Notes under the pieces: model-generated
Database searches by the model: none
What the model saw: the letters and a program-made list of their open reading frames with translations, nothing else
What the model was told of the DNA's origin: nothing
Part shown: positions 57,738-64,000 of the stretch, piece after piece
How the letters are laid out: every line of letters begins with the position of its first letter
How positions within the stretch are numbered: the first letter of the stretch is position 1
Made by a program: the position numbers and the translations under genes
NCBI RefSeq assembly: GCF_006438845.1
Contig: NZ_RCZJ01000001.1
Location: forward strand, 124,001 to 188,000
Direction of reading: 5' to 3'
Length of the DNA: 64,000 bases
Source of the DNA: Variovorax ginsengisoli
GTDB taxonomy: Bacteria > Pseudomonadota > Gammaproteobacteria > Burkholderiales > Burkholderiaceae_C

Positions 57738-58262
57738 TCAGTGAAGGGTGTCGTTGCCCGGCGTGGTGGAGGCCAATTTGAAGAAGCCGGTGCCGGCGGA
57801 CCCTCGGCCGATCTCTTCTTCCGTCGCCTCGCGCACTGATCGCACGGTCATGTCCAGGCGCAGCGCGATGCCTGCGAGCGGATGGTTGCCGTCGAGCACC
57901 AAGTGCTCGGGATAGATTTCGGCGACGGTGTAGATCACATCCTTCGGCATGTCCGGGTTGACGCCGTCGGGCAGGGCCGCGCCGTCGAAGGTCATGCCTT
58001 CTTCGGTGCCCTCAGGGAACAGCGTGCGCGGCTCCAGGAAAAGCAATTGATCGTTGAAGTCTCCGAAGGCTTGTTCAGGTTCGATCTGCATCTGCACCCG
58101 GGCGCCCGGCTCATGGCCCTGCAGTACGGCCTCGATCGCGTCAAAAAGATCGTCACCACCCACCAGGAACTCCACCGGATCGTCAAGCACGTCGAGCACG
58201 TCGCCGAGGGTGTCCTTGATGGTCCAGGTCAGGCCGACCACGCATTGTTCAGAAATTTCCAT
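57738..58262 (-). CDS. SlyD-like FKBP peptidyl-prolyl isomerase
   Basis: The 174-residue protein has a split FKBP fold with an inserted-flap region: VVGLTWTIKDTLGDVLDV near residue 8, VEFLVGGDDLFDAIEAVLQG near 30-50 and EPEQAFGDFNDQLLFLEPR near 62-80. It lacks the His/Cys-rich metal-binding tail of Escherichia coli SlyD and ends in a plain FKLASTTPGNDTLH. It is expected to be a folding isomerase or chaperone. Its start is only 14 bp from that of the divergent roxA. Confidence 0.85.
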   Translation of the reverse strand: MEISEQCVVGLTWTIKDTLGDVLDVLDDPVEFLVGGDDLFDAIEAVLQGHEPGARVQMQIEPEQAFGDFNDQLLFLEPRTLFPEGTEEGMTFDGAALPDGVNPDMPKDVIYTVAEIYPEHLVLDGNHPLAGIALRLDMTVRSVREATEEEIGRGSAGTGFFKLASTTPGNDTLH

Positions 58263-58276
58263 TGCAGAATTCTCCC

Positions 58277-59407
58277 ATGGACATTCATTCCCCTCTCACG
58301 CTCCTGGGCGGCCTCACGGCGGCGCAATTCATGCGTCGCCACTGGCAGAAGAAACCATTGCTCGTGCGTCAGGCCGTGCCCGGCATGGTGCCACCGGTCG
58401 AGCGCGGCGCGCTGTTCGGGCTGGCGGCGCAAGACGGCGTCGAGTCGCGGCTGATCCGCCGGAGCGGCCAGGGCTGGTCGCTGCGCCACGGGCCTTTTGC
58501 GCGGCGCGCACTTCCGCCGTTGCAGCAGCCGGGCTGGACGCTGCTGGTGCAAGGCGTCGACCTGCATCACGAGGGTGCGCACGCGTTGATGCGCCGCTTC
58601 GACTTCCTGCCCGACGCGCGGCTCGACGACCTGATGATCAGCTACGCGAGCGACACCGGCGGGGTGGGTGCGCATTTCGACAGCTACGACGTCTTCCTGC
58701 TGCAGGCACATGGGCGTCGCCGCTGGTCGATCGGTCGCCAGAAGGATCTTCGACTCCAGCCCGGCATGCCGCTCAAGGTGCTGCAGCATTTCGAACCCGA
58801 GCAGACCTTCGAGCTCGAAGCGGGCGACATGCTCTACCTGCCGCCGCGCTACGCGCACGACGGCGTGGCGATGGGCGACGACTGCATGACCTGCTCGATC
58901 GGCCTGCGCTCGCCGGCCGCCGCGCCTTTGGGCGCCGATCTGCTGGCCCGCATCGCAGAGGCGCAGGCCGACGAACAGGACGAAGCGCCTCAGCTGCATT
59001 ACCGCGACGCCTCACAGCCAGCGGTCGAGCATCCAGCCGCCATGCCGGTCGCACTGCAAGGTTTCGCGCGGCAAGCGGTCGAGGCGGTCCTGCGCGATCC
59101 CGACGCGGTCGACCGTGCGCTCGGCGAATCGATGACCGAGCCGAAGTCGAACGTGTGGTTCGAGCCTGGCGAATTGCCGGACCGGCTCGACGGTGTTCGG
59201 CTCGACCGCCGCACCCGCATGCTCTACGACCTGCGGCATCTCTACATCAACGGCGAAAGCTTTCGGGCCGGTGGACGTGATGCGACGCTGATGCGCAAGC
59301 TCGCGGACCAGCGCGTGCTCGATGCGCGGGAGCTGGCGCGCGCCAGCGACGATGCCCTGGCGCTGCTGGGCGACTGGTGCGAAGCGGGATGGGCCCATGC
59401 CGACTGA
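58277..59407 (+). CDS. roxA: Ribosomal oxygenase RoxA (YcfD) family JmjC protein
   Basis: The 376-residue protein begins near MDIHSPLTLLGGLTAAQFM. A JmjC-like cupin follows with the Fe(II) ligands H and D in GAHFDSYDVF near residue 131 and a second His in YAHDGVAMGDD near 192. QKKPLLVRQAVPGM near residue 24 is strongly characteristic of the YcfD group. In Escherichia coli RoxA hydroxylates Arg81 of ribosomal protein uL16. The start is ATG 58277, 14 bp from slyD-like, so the promoters must overlap coding sequence. Confidence 0.88.
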   Translation: MDIHSPLTLLGGLTAAQFMRRHWQKKPLLVRQAVPGMVPPVERGALFGLAAQDGVESRLIRRSGQGWSLRHGPFARRALPPLQQPGWTLLVQGVDLHHEGAHALMRRFDFLPDARLDDLMISYASDTGGVGAHFDSYDVFLLQAHGRRRWSIGRQKDLRLQPGMPLKVLQHFEPEQTFELEAGDMLYLPPRYAHDGVAMGDDCMTCSIGLRSPAAAPLGADLLARIAEAQADEQDEAPQLHYRDASQPAVEHPAAMPVALQGFARQAVEAVLRDPDAVDRALGESMTEPKSNVWFEPGELPDRLDGVRLDRRTRMLYDLRHLYINGESFRAGGRDATLMRKLADQRVLDARELARASDDALALLGDWCEAGWAHAD

Positions 59408-59900
59408 GGCAGGCGCCGTCGAACTGCCCGACGGCCCATTCGACGGGCGGACGGCCTTTCAATCGCACCTGCACGTGACGCTGGCTGCCGCCGCGCAGCA
59501 GGGCTGGCGCGAGATCGTTTTCGCCGACTCCGACTTCGCCGACTGGCCCCTGGGCGAACGCGCCAGCATCGCGGCCTTGCAGGCATGGGCCGCAAGCGGG
59601 CGAAGCCTGTTGCTGGTGGCGGAGAGCTTTGGGGTGTTTGATCGGTCGCACGCGCGCTTTGTCGAATGGCGGCGTCTCTGGAGCCACATCGTCGACGCCC
59701 GTGCTTGCAGCGGCAGCGGCGCGCCGTCGGTGCCCAGCGCGGTCTGGACGCCATCGTGGTCGCTGCACCGCATCGATCCGGCACACAGCCGTGGCGTGTC
59801 CAGTGGGCGACCCGAGCACTGCCGCGCGCTGCGCGAACGGATCGACGAGTGTCTGCGCCAGTCCAAACCGGCATTTCCCGCCTCGACACTGGGCTTGTAA
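59397..59900 (+). CDS. Conserved hypothetical protein coupled to roxA
   Basis: I do not recognise a family name. The 167-residue soluble protein starts at ATG 59397 inside the end of roxA (11-base overlap). It begins EAGAVELPDGPFDGRTAFQS, then has a helix-rich centre (DWPLGERASIAALQAWAAS) and a Trp/His-rich middle (RLWSHIVDARAC). Comparable genes next to roxA are my general recollection for Burkholderiales. It might help RoxA or act on the same target. Function unknown. Confidence 0.7.
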   Translation: MPTEAGAVELPDGPFDGRTAFQSHLHVTLAAAAQQGWREIVFADSDFADWPLGERASIAALQAWAASGRSLLLVAESFGVFDRSHARFVEWRRLWSHIVDARACSGSGAPSVPSAVWTPSWSLHRIDPAHSRGVSSGRPEHCRALRERIDECLRQSKPAFPASTLGL

Positions 59901-59981
59901 GCCGGGGCCGCGCTCACGTTTTGATGCAGGATCGGCGGCCTAGAATTTTCCTTTCAGTTGCCATACCAAAGGAGATTTGAA

Positions 59982-60242
59982 ATGCAAAAGTCCATCCTGA
60001 TCGCCGCCGTCATTGCCGCGGCTGCTCTGAGCGCCTGCGGCAAGAAAGAAGAGTCTGCGCCGGCTGTCGTGACGCCCCCGCCGGCTGCGGTGACGCCGGC
60101 GCCCGCATCGCCCAGCGAGCCGGCCGCCGCCACACCGATGGCCCCGGCCGCCTCCGACCCGGCGGCTGCGCCATCGTCCTCCTCGTCTTCGGCACTCGAT
60201 GCCGCCAACGCCGCGGCCAGCGCCGCGTCGGCCCCCAAGTGA
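59982..60242 (+). CDS. Small Ala/Pro-rich lipoprotein
   Basis: The 86-residue protein begins MQKSILIAAVIAAAALSAC, with lipobox LSAC (Cys19), followed by KKEES and a Pro/Ala/Ser/Thr-rich low-complexity mature part. An AAAGGAG ribosome site lies 7 nt before the ATG. A strong intrinsic terminator follows. It is probably an abundant, intrinsically disordered membrane-anchored peptide; no function is known. Confidence 0.8.
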   Translation: MQKSILIAAVIAAAALSACGKKEESAPAVVTPPPAAVTPAPASPSEPAAATPMAPAASDPAAAPSSSSSSALDAANAAASAASAPK

Positions 60243-60261
60243 TCTGAATCGCCGAGTCATG

Positions 60262-60299
60262 AAAAAGCCCGCTCGGCAGTCACGCCGGGCGGGCTTTTT
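60262..60299. terminator. Intrinsic terminator after the small lipoprotein gene
   Basis: AAAAAGCCCGC (60262-60272) pairs with GCGGGCTTTTT (60289-60299), with a short inner CGG/CCG stem and a flanking T-run. Its A-rich opposite flank lets it act on both strands, ending the 56-codon gene on the minus strand as well. Confidence 0.85.
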
Positions 60300-60349
60300 C
60301 TATTTCCGAGGTCCGAATCCGAGCCTGTGCCCGACCCGGACTTTTTCAT

Positions 60350-60520
60350 TCAGGATGGGTCCTTGCCTCGCGTGCGGCCCACTGCGCTGAAGATGCCAAT
60401 GCCCAGCAAGATCAGCGCGCCGATACCGATATAGAGGGTGGGCACACCAGCAACCGAAGCACCCCAGATGAGACCGGCCATGAAGATCAAGAAACCGATC
60501 ATGTAAAGCGCGAAGGACAT
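60350..60520 (-). CDS. 56-residue membrane protein
   Basis: On the minus strand ATG 60518-60520 opens a 56-residue frame with TGA at 60350-60352. It has two membrane helices (MSFALYMIGFLIFMAG and TLYIGIGALILLGIGIF), a short loop and a basic tail (GRTRGKDPS). A GGAG site (GGAGATAAAC) precedes it. It is 90 bp downstream of the aldo/keto reductase on the same strand. The family is not recognised; the hydrophobic pattern, ribosome site and terminator support a real small gene. Confidence 0.78.
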   Translation of the reverse strand: MSFALYMIGFLIFMAGLIWGASVAGVPTLYIGIGALILLGIGIFSAVGRTRGKDPS

Positions 60521-60610
60521 TGTTTATCTCCAAAACAGGATCGCTTGAGGTTGCGCGGCTTGGGCAGTCTCCGCAGCGCGTTCGCGTCGCCAATCGATGT
60601 CGGAGGGTGC

Positions 60611-61588
60611 CTACTGATTGGCCGCTTCTTCGCCGGTTTCCTGGCTTGCCGCGTCCAGCTGCGCGATTGTCGAAGGATCGAGCGTCAGTGCGGCGGCTTT
60701 GGTCAGCTCGTCGAGCTGCGCAATGGATGTGGCGCTGGCAATCGGTGCCGTGATCGCGGGGCGCGCGATCTGCCAGGCGATTGCCACCTGGGCCGGCGTA
60801 GCGCCTTGTGCACGTGCGGCCACATCGAGAGCGTCAAGGATGCGCAGCCCGCGCGCGTTCAGGTACTTTTTCGTGGTGTTGGCACCGCGTGCGCTCTTGC
60901 CGGCATCGGCCTCGCTGCGGTACTTGCCGGTCAGGAAGCCGGCGGCCAATGCGTAGAAGTTGATCACGCCCACGCCGCGCCCCAGGCACAGCGCTTCCAG
61001 ATCGTCCTCGAAGACAGCGCGGTCGTACAGGTTGTAAAGCGGCTGCAGGCTCTCGTAGCGCGGCAGGCCCATCCGTTCGGAGACGTCGAGCGCTTCGGCC
61101 AGACGCGGCGCGCTGAAATTCGACGCGCCGATGGCGCGCACCTTGCCGGCCTTGATGAGCGCGGCGAAGGCTTCTGCCGTTTCCTCGAGCGGCGTGCCGG
61201 CGTCGTCGTCGTGCGATTGGTAGAGGTCGATGTGATCGGTCTTCAGGCGCTTGAGTGAAGCGTCGACAGCTTCTTGGATATAGGCGGCCGACAACCCTTG
61301 CTTGGCTTCACCCATGGGCTTGCCCACCTTGGTGGCGAGCACCACGCGATTGCGCTTGCCGCTTTGGCGAAACCACTTGCCGATGATCGTCTCCGACTCG
61401 CCGCCGGCATGACCGGGCACCCAGCGTGAATACACGTCCGCCGTGTCGACGAAGTTGAAGCCGGCGTCAAGCCAGGCGTCGAGCAGTCGGAAAGACTGTG
61501 TTTCGTCGACGGTCCAGCCGAACACGTTGCCGCCGAAGGCCACCGGCGAAACCTGAAGGCCGGAGCGGCCGAGGGGACGAAGTTGCAT
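60611..61588 (-). CDS. Aldo/keto reductase
   Basis: The 325-residue protein has the aldo/keto reductase tetrad: D and Y in NFVDTADVYSRW near residue 50-56, K in VVLATKVGKP near 85 and H in DLYQSHDDD near 125. The N-terminal LGRSGLQVSPVAFGG is the usual family start. It reduces aldehydes or sugars with NADPH, most like the tas/YajO subgroup. It follows the chromate transporter genes by 24 bp and is followed after 90 bp by a 56-residue membrane protein. Confidence 0.93.
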   Translation of the reverse strand: MQLRPLGRSGLQVSPVAFGGNVFGWTVDETQSFRLLDAWLDAGFNFVDTADVYSRWVPGHAGGESETIIGKWFRQSGKRNRVVLATKVGKPMGEAKQGLSAAYIQEAVDASLKRLKTDHIDLYQSHDDDAGTPLEETAEAFAALIKAGKVRAIGASNFSAPRLAEALDVSERMGLPRYESLQPLYNLYDRAVFEDDLEALCLGRGVGVINFYALAAGFLTGKYRSEADAGKSARGANTTKKYLNARGLRILDALDVAARAQGATPAQVAIAWQIARPAITAPIASATSIAQLDELTKAAALTLDPSTIAQLDAASQETGEEAANQ

Positions 61589-61612
61589 GAAGTTCTCCTG
61601 GTATCGAACAAA

Positions 61613-62212
61613 TCAGACGAAGCCGAGGGCGCCGAGCAGCGCGCCTGCGCCCAGCAGCCACAGCAGATGCAGGCGCGTGCGCCAGACGACGAACGCCGCC
61701 GTCGCGGTGAGCAGCCACAAGCGCCACATCGGCGCATGGCCCACGTCGTTGCCGGCAGCGAGCACCCAACCGGTGGCGATCAGCAGGCCGACCACGACCG
61801 GCGCCATGCCTTGCTTGAAGGCGCGGACTTCACGCCGGTCGCGGTTGCGGTGACCCCAGCGCGTGGCGAAGTAGGTCAGCGTGGTGCTGGGCAGCAGGAT
61901 GCCGGTCATGGTGATGGCCAGCCCGAAGAGCCCGAGCAGCCATGCCCGCGGGCCGGCGCCGATGCCGCCGCCGGCGTTGAGCCCGACATTCCAGCCCATG
62001 AGGCCGACGAACAGCACGTTGGGGCCAGGGGCTGCTTGCGCGATCGCGACCGAAGAACTGAACTGCGCCTCGCTGAGCCAGCCGTGCTGATCGACCAGGT
62101 AGCGGTGCATGTCGGGCACGGTGGTGATGGCGCCGCTCACGGACAGCATCGACAGCATGAGGTACTGCGCGAACAGCGCCGCCCAGTCGTGCCAGTGCAT
62201 CACGAGGGTCAT
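61613..62212 (-). CDS. Chromate transporter, second half (ChrA-like)
   Basis: The 199-residue protein is a single CHR domain (PF02417) with about six membrane helices. GAITTVPDMHRYLVDQHGWL near residue 28 and APGPNVLFVGLMGWN near 63 are the hallmarks. It is the partner of the upstream CHR domain gene (62241-62831), from which it is separated by 28 bp. Split short-chain ChrA proteins function as a pair, in contrast to the fused 400-residue form. It is expected to move chromate or sulfate-like anions, but the ion is not proven. Confidence 0.88.
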   Translation of the reverse strand: MTLVMHWHDWAALFAQYLMLSMLSVSGAITTVPDMHRYLVDQHGWLSEAQFSSSVAIAQAAPGPNVLFVGLMGWNVGLNAGGGIGAGPRAWLLGLFGLAITMTGILLPSTTLTYFATRWGHRNRDRREVRAFKQGMAPVVVGLLIATGWVLAAGNDVGHAPMWRLWLLTATAAFVVWRTRLHLLWLLGAGALLGALGFV

Positions 62213-62240
62213 GCCGTGCGCCTTGCCATGGTCGACGTGC

Positions 62241-62831
62241 TCATCGGCCGATGCGCCGCCAGGTTTCGCCGCACGCGACGCCGCCCACGGCGATCAATAC
62301 CCAGCCCAGTGGAATGCGCGCCAACGCGATGGCCGCGAAGACCACCATGACCAGCGTGAGGCAAAGCCCGAAACCCAGCGGGTGCCTGCGCAGCTGCGGG
62401 ATCAGCTTGATGCCGGTGGCCGCGATCAGCCCGGCGGCCACCGCCCCCATGCCGCGCAAGGCACCGGCGACCTGCGGATTGGCGGCGAAATGGGCGTAGA
62501 GGACGGCCAACCCCAGGATCACGAACAGCGGCACCGTCAACATGCCGGCCAGCGCCGCGGCGGCGCCGCGCAAACCGAAGTAGCGGTCGCCGATCATCAC
62601 CGCCAGATTGACCACGTTGGGGCCGGGCAGCACCTGGGCCACGGCCCAGTCCTCGAGAAATTCGTCGGGCGTGAGCCAGCGCTTTTTCTCCACCACCTCG
62701 CGCTGCACGATCGCCAGCACCCCACCGAAGCCCTGCAGCGCCAGCCAGGTGAAGGACACGAAGAGGTCGCGGGGCGATTGCGGCCGGGGCCGGTCGGCCG
62801 TCGTTGCCGCGTCCGGGGAGGGCGGGTGCAT
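62241..62831 (-). CDS. Chromate transporter, first half (ChrA-like)
   Basis: The 196-residue protein begins in a Pro-rich cytoplasmic stretch. A CHR domain follows: LALQGFGGVLAIVQREVVEK near residue 28 and DWAVAQVLPGPNVVNLAVM near 60, with about six helices. ATG 62831 is chosen over a longer in-frame start. It is the first gene of a minus-strand group that includes the second CHR domain, an aldo/keto reductase and the small membrane protein. It is divergent from the YihY gene with 98 bp between. Confidence 0.88.
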   Translation of the reverse strand: MHPPSPDAATTADRPRPQSPRDLFVSFTWLALQGFGGVLAIVQREVVEKKRWLTPDEFLEDWAVAQVLPGPNVVNLAVMIGDRYFGLRGAAAALAGMLTVPLFVILGLAVLYAHFAANPQVAGALRGMGAVAAGLIAATGIKLIPQLRRHPLGFGLCLTLVMVVFAAIALARIPLGWVLIAVGGVACGETWRRIGR

Positions 62832-62929
62832 GGGGCGATTATCGGCGTGGCCGCGCGGCGGCGCTGCCGTCGGCGGCACAAGCGATGCGCCGACAGGGTC
62901 GCGGCAACACGCCTGCCACACTCGCCGCC

Positions 62930-63832
62930 ATGCAAAGTCGTGCGCTCCTCGATCTCTCCAAGCAGGCCTTCCTTTCCTGGAAGGCCGATTACGCCCCCAG
63001 CATGGGTGCGGCGCTGGCTTACTACACGGTGTTCTCCGTGGCGCCGTTGCTGCTGATCGTGATTTCGGTGGCCGGGCTCGTCTTCGGCGAGGAGGCGGCG
63101 CGTGGCGAAATCTTTGCCCAGCTGTCTGGCCTCATGGGCGCACAGGGCGCGCTGGCCGTGCAGGGCATGCTGGAGGCGGTCAACAAGCCGCGCGAAGGCA
63201 TCATCGCGACGGTGATCGGCATCGGATTGTTGGTGGTGGGCGCCACCACGGTCTTCGGCGAGCTGCAGGACGCGATGGACCGCATCTGGCGTGCCCCCGC
63301 TCGCGACACCGGCGGCGGCATGTTGAGCCTGCTGCGCGTGCGTTTGCTGTCGTTCAGCATGATCATGGGCATCGGCTTCTTGCTGATGGTGTCGCTGGTC
63401 GCGAGCGCGGCGATCGCCGCGCTCGGCAAATGGTGGGCACCGGTCTTCGGCGGGTGGGAGGTGCTGGCGCAGGGGGTGAACTTCGCTTTCAGCTTCGGCA
63501 TGGTCACGGTGATCTTCGCGATGATCTACAAGCTGATGCCGCGGGTGAAGGTCGAATGGCGCGACGTGTGGGTCGGTGCCGGCGTCACGGCTTTGCTCTT
63601 CACTGTCGGCAAGCACCTCATCGGCCTGTACATCGGGAAGAGCAGCGTGGCTTCGGGCTACGGCGCCGCGGGCTCGCTGGTGGTGGTGCTGGTATGGGTC
63701 TACTACTCGGCGCAGATCTTCCTGCTGGGGGCCGAGTTCACCTGGGTGTACGCCCACAAGTTCGGTTCGCTGCGTCATGCAGCAGGTCCGGCACCGGTCC
63801 CGGCCGTGCCGAGCCAGCCCGTCGATGCCTGA
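62930..63832 (+). CDS. YihY/virulence factor BrkB family membrane protein
   Basis: The 300-residue protein starts at ATG 62930 and matches the YihY/UPF0761 family (PF03631). It has six or so membrane segments, with APSMGAALAYYTVFSVAPLL near residue 25 and FGELQDAMDRIWRAP near 106. SSVASGYGAAGSLVVVLVW near 240-258 is typical. BrkB was named for serum resistance in Bordetella, but most members have no known transport activity. It is monocistronic. Confidence 0.9.
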   Translation: MQSRALLDLSKQAFLSWKADYAPSMGAALAYYTVFSVAPLLLIVISVAGLVFGEEAARGEIFAQLSGLMGAQGALAVQGMLEAVNKPREGIIATVIGIGLLVVGATTVFGELQDAMDRIWRAPARDTGGGMLSLLRVRLLSFSMIMGIGFLLMVSLVASAAIAALGKWWAPVFGGWEVLAQGVNFAFSFGMVTVIFAMIYKLMPRVKVEWRDVWVGAGVTALLFTVGKHLIGLYIGKSSVASGYGAAGSLVVVLVWVYYSAQIFLLGAEFTWVYAHKFGSLRHAAGPAPVPAVPSQPVDA

Positions 63833-63841
63833 AAGTTCCCG

Positions 63842-64000
63842 CTAGCCCGCGAATCCGCCTTCGTCCAGAAAGCGCCGTTCTTCGGGCGTCGTGTCACGCC
63901 CGAGGGCTTGGTTGCGATGCGGAAAGCGGCCGAAGCGGGCGACGATGTCGCGATGCAGAGCCGCGAATCGCGCCGTGTCGCCGGCGAGCGACGCGCAGAG
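63842..64000 (-). CDS. DUF924 family protein, C-terminal fragment
   Basis: Only the last 52 residues are visible on the minus strand, ending with TAG at 63842-63844; the start lies beyond the window. The C-terminus shows FGRFPHRNQALGR, then TPEERRFLDEGGFAG, characteristic of DUF924 (PF06041), a TPR-like helical family of unknown function. It converges with the YihY gene, with stops nine bp apart. Confidence 0.85.
   Translation of the reverse strand, partial: LCASLAGDTARFAALHRDIVARFGRFPHRNQALGRDTTPEERRFLDEGGFAG

Overview
The window is a GC-rich, gene-dense bacterial chromosome segment of about 68 protein-coding features. It has no rRNA, tRNA, CRISPR array, prophage or intact insertion sequence that I could find. 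Gene content points to Betaproteobacteria, order Burkholderiales, most likely family Comamonadaceae and perhaps a Variovorax-like organism. The reasons are three orphan Bug-type (tripartite tricarboxylate family) solute receptors, the gene order pyrG-kdsA-DUF1330-eno-ftsB, a mutS-linked Anbu peptidase, and small intergenic repeats of a type I associate with Comamonadaceae. The genus is inference only.

Layout. 1-2342: tail of a dipeptide-type ABC transporter ATPase followed by two overlapping amidohydrolases. 2452-4224: a minus-strand pair, an amino-acid-type binding protein and a phytanoyl-CoA dioxygenase-like enzyme, preceded by a 17-G homopolymer. 4532-6817: a divergent LysR/MFS pair. 6863-14106: mixed envelope and accessory genes (FMN stress protein, DoxX, M23 peptidase, RluE-type pseudouridine synthase, bestrophin, NmrA-like protein, GlxA-type AraC regulator, LysE exporter). 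14265-16649: glnS with a decayed nucleotidyltransferase behind it. 16792-20006: a Tyr/Pro-repeat secreted protein, a LytTR two-component system and two small membrane proteins. 20298-29938: a complete MdtABC-type RND efflux pump with its outer-membrane channel, interrupted between the two pump genes by about 460 bp of nested inverted repeats.

30012-33874 is a five-gene unit: cupin dioxygenase, SDR, Bug receptor, SDR and IclR regulator. A palindrome overlaps its likely promoter, and it looks like an uncharacterised catabolic operon. 34018-39321: uppP, then a minus-strand run mutS, Anbu peptidase, alpha/beta hydrolase. 39448-45393: a WYL-like membrane protein, an AEC carrier, two more Bug receptors, xerD, a DUF72 protein and a MaoC hydratase. 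45418-48931: DUF455 ferritin-like protein, gamma carbonic anhydrase, Hsp33 and a secreted alpha/beta hydrolase.

48937-54662 is one long minus-strand transcription unit, pyrG-kdsA-DUF1330-eno-ftsB-pnuC-nadR-like kinase. It links CTP, KDO and glycolysis genes to cell division and NAD salvage. 54733-56898 is coaBC, a small membrane protein and dut. 57088-60242 holds a glycine-zipper lipoprotein, a SlyD-like isomerase divergent from roxA, and a small lipoprotein. 60350-62831 is a minus-strand group: a two-part chromate transporter, an aldo/keto reductase and a 56-residue membrane protein. The window ends with a YihY/BrkB membrane protein and a truncated DUF924 gene.

Most of the window is ordinary housekeeping. 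The places most worth a second look are the inverted-repeat block inside mdtBC, the cupin/SDR/Bug/IclR operon with its palindrome, the mutS-Anbu linkage, the decayed nucleotidyltransferase, the poly-G tract, and the Cys-rich tail on the NadR-like kinase.
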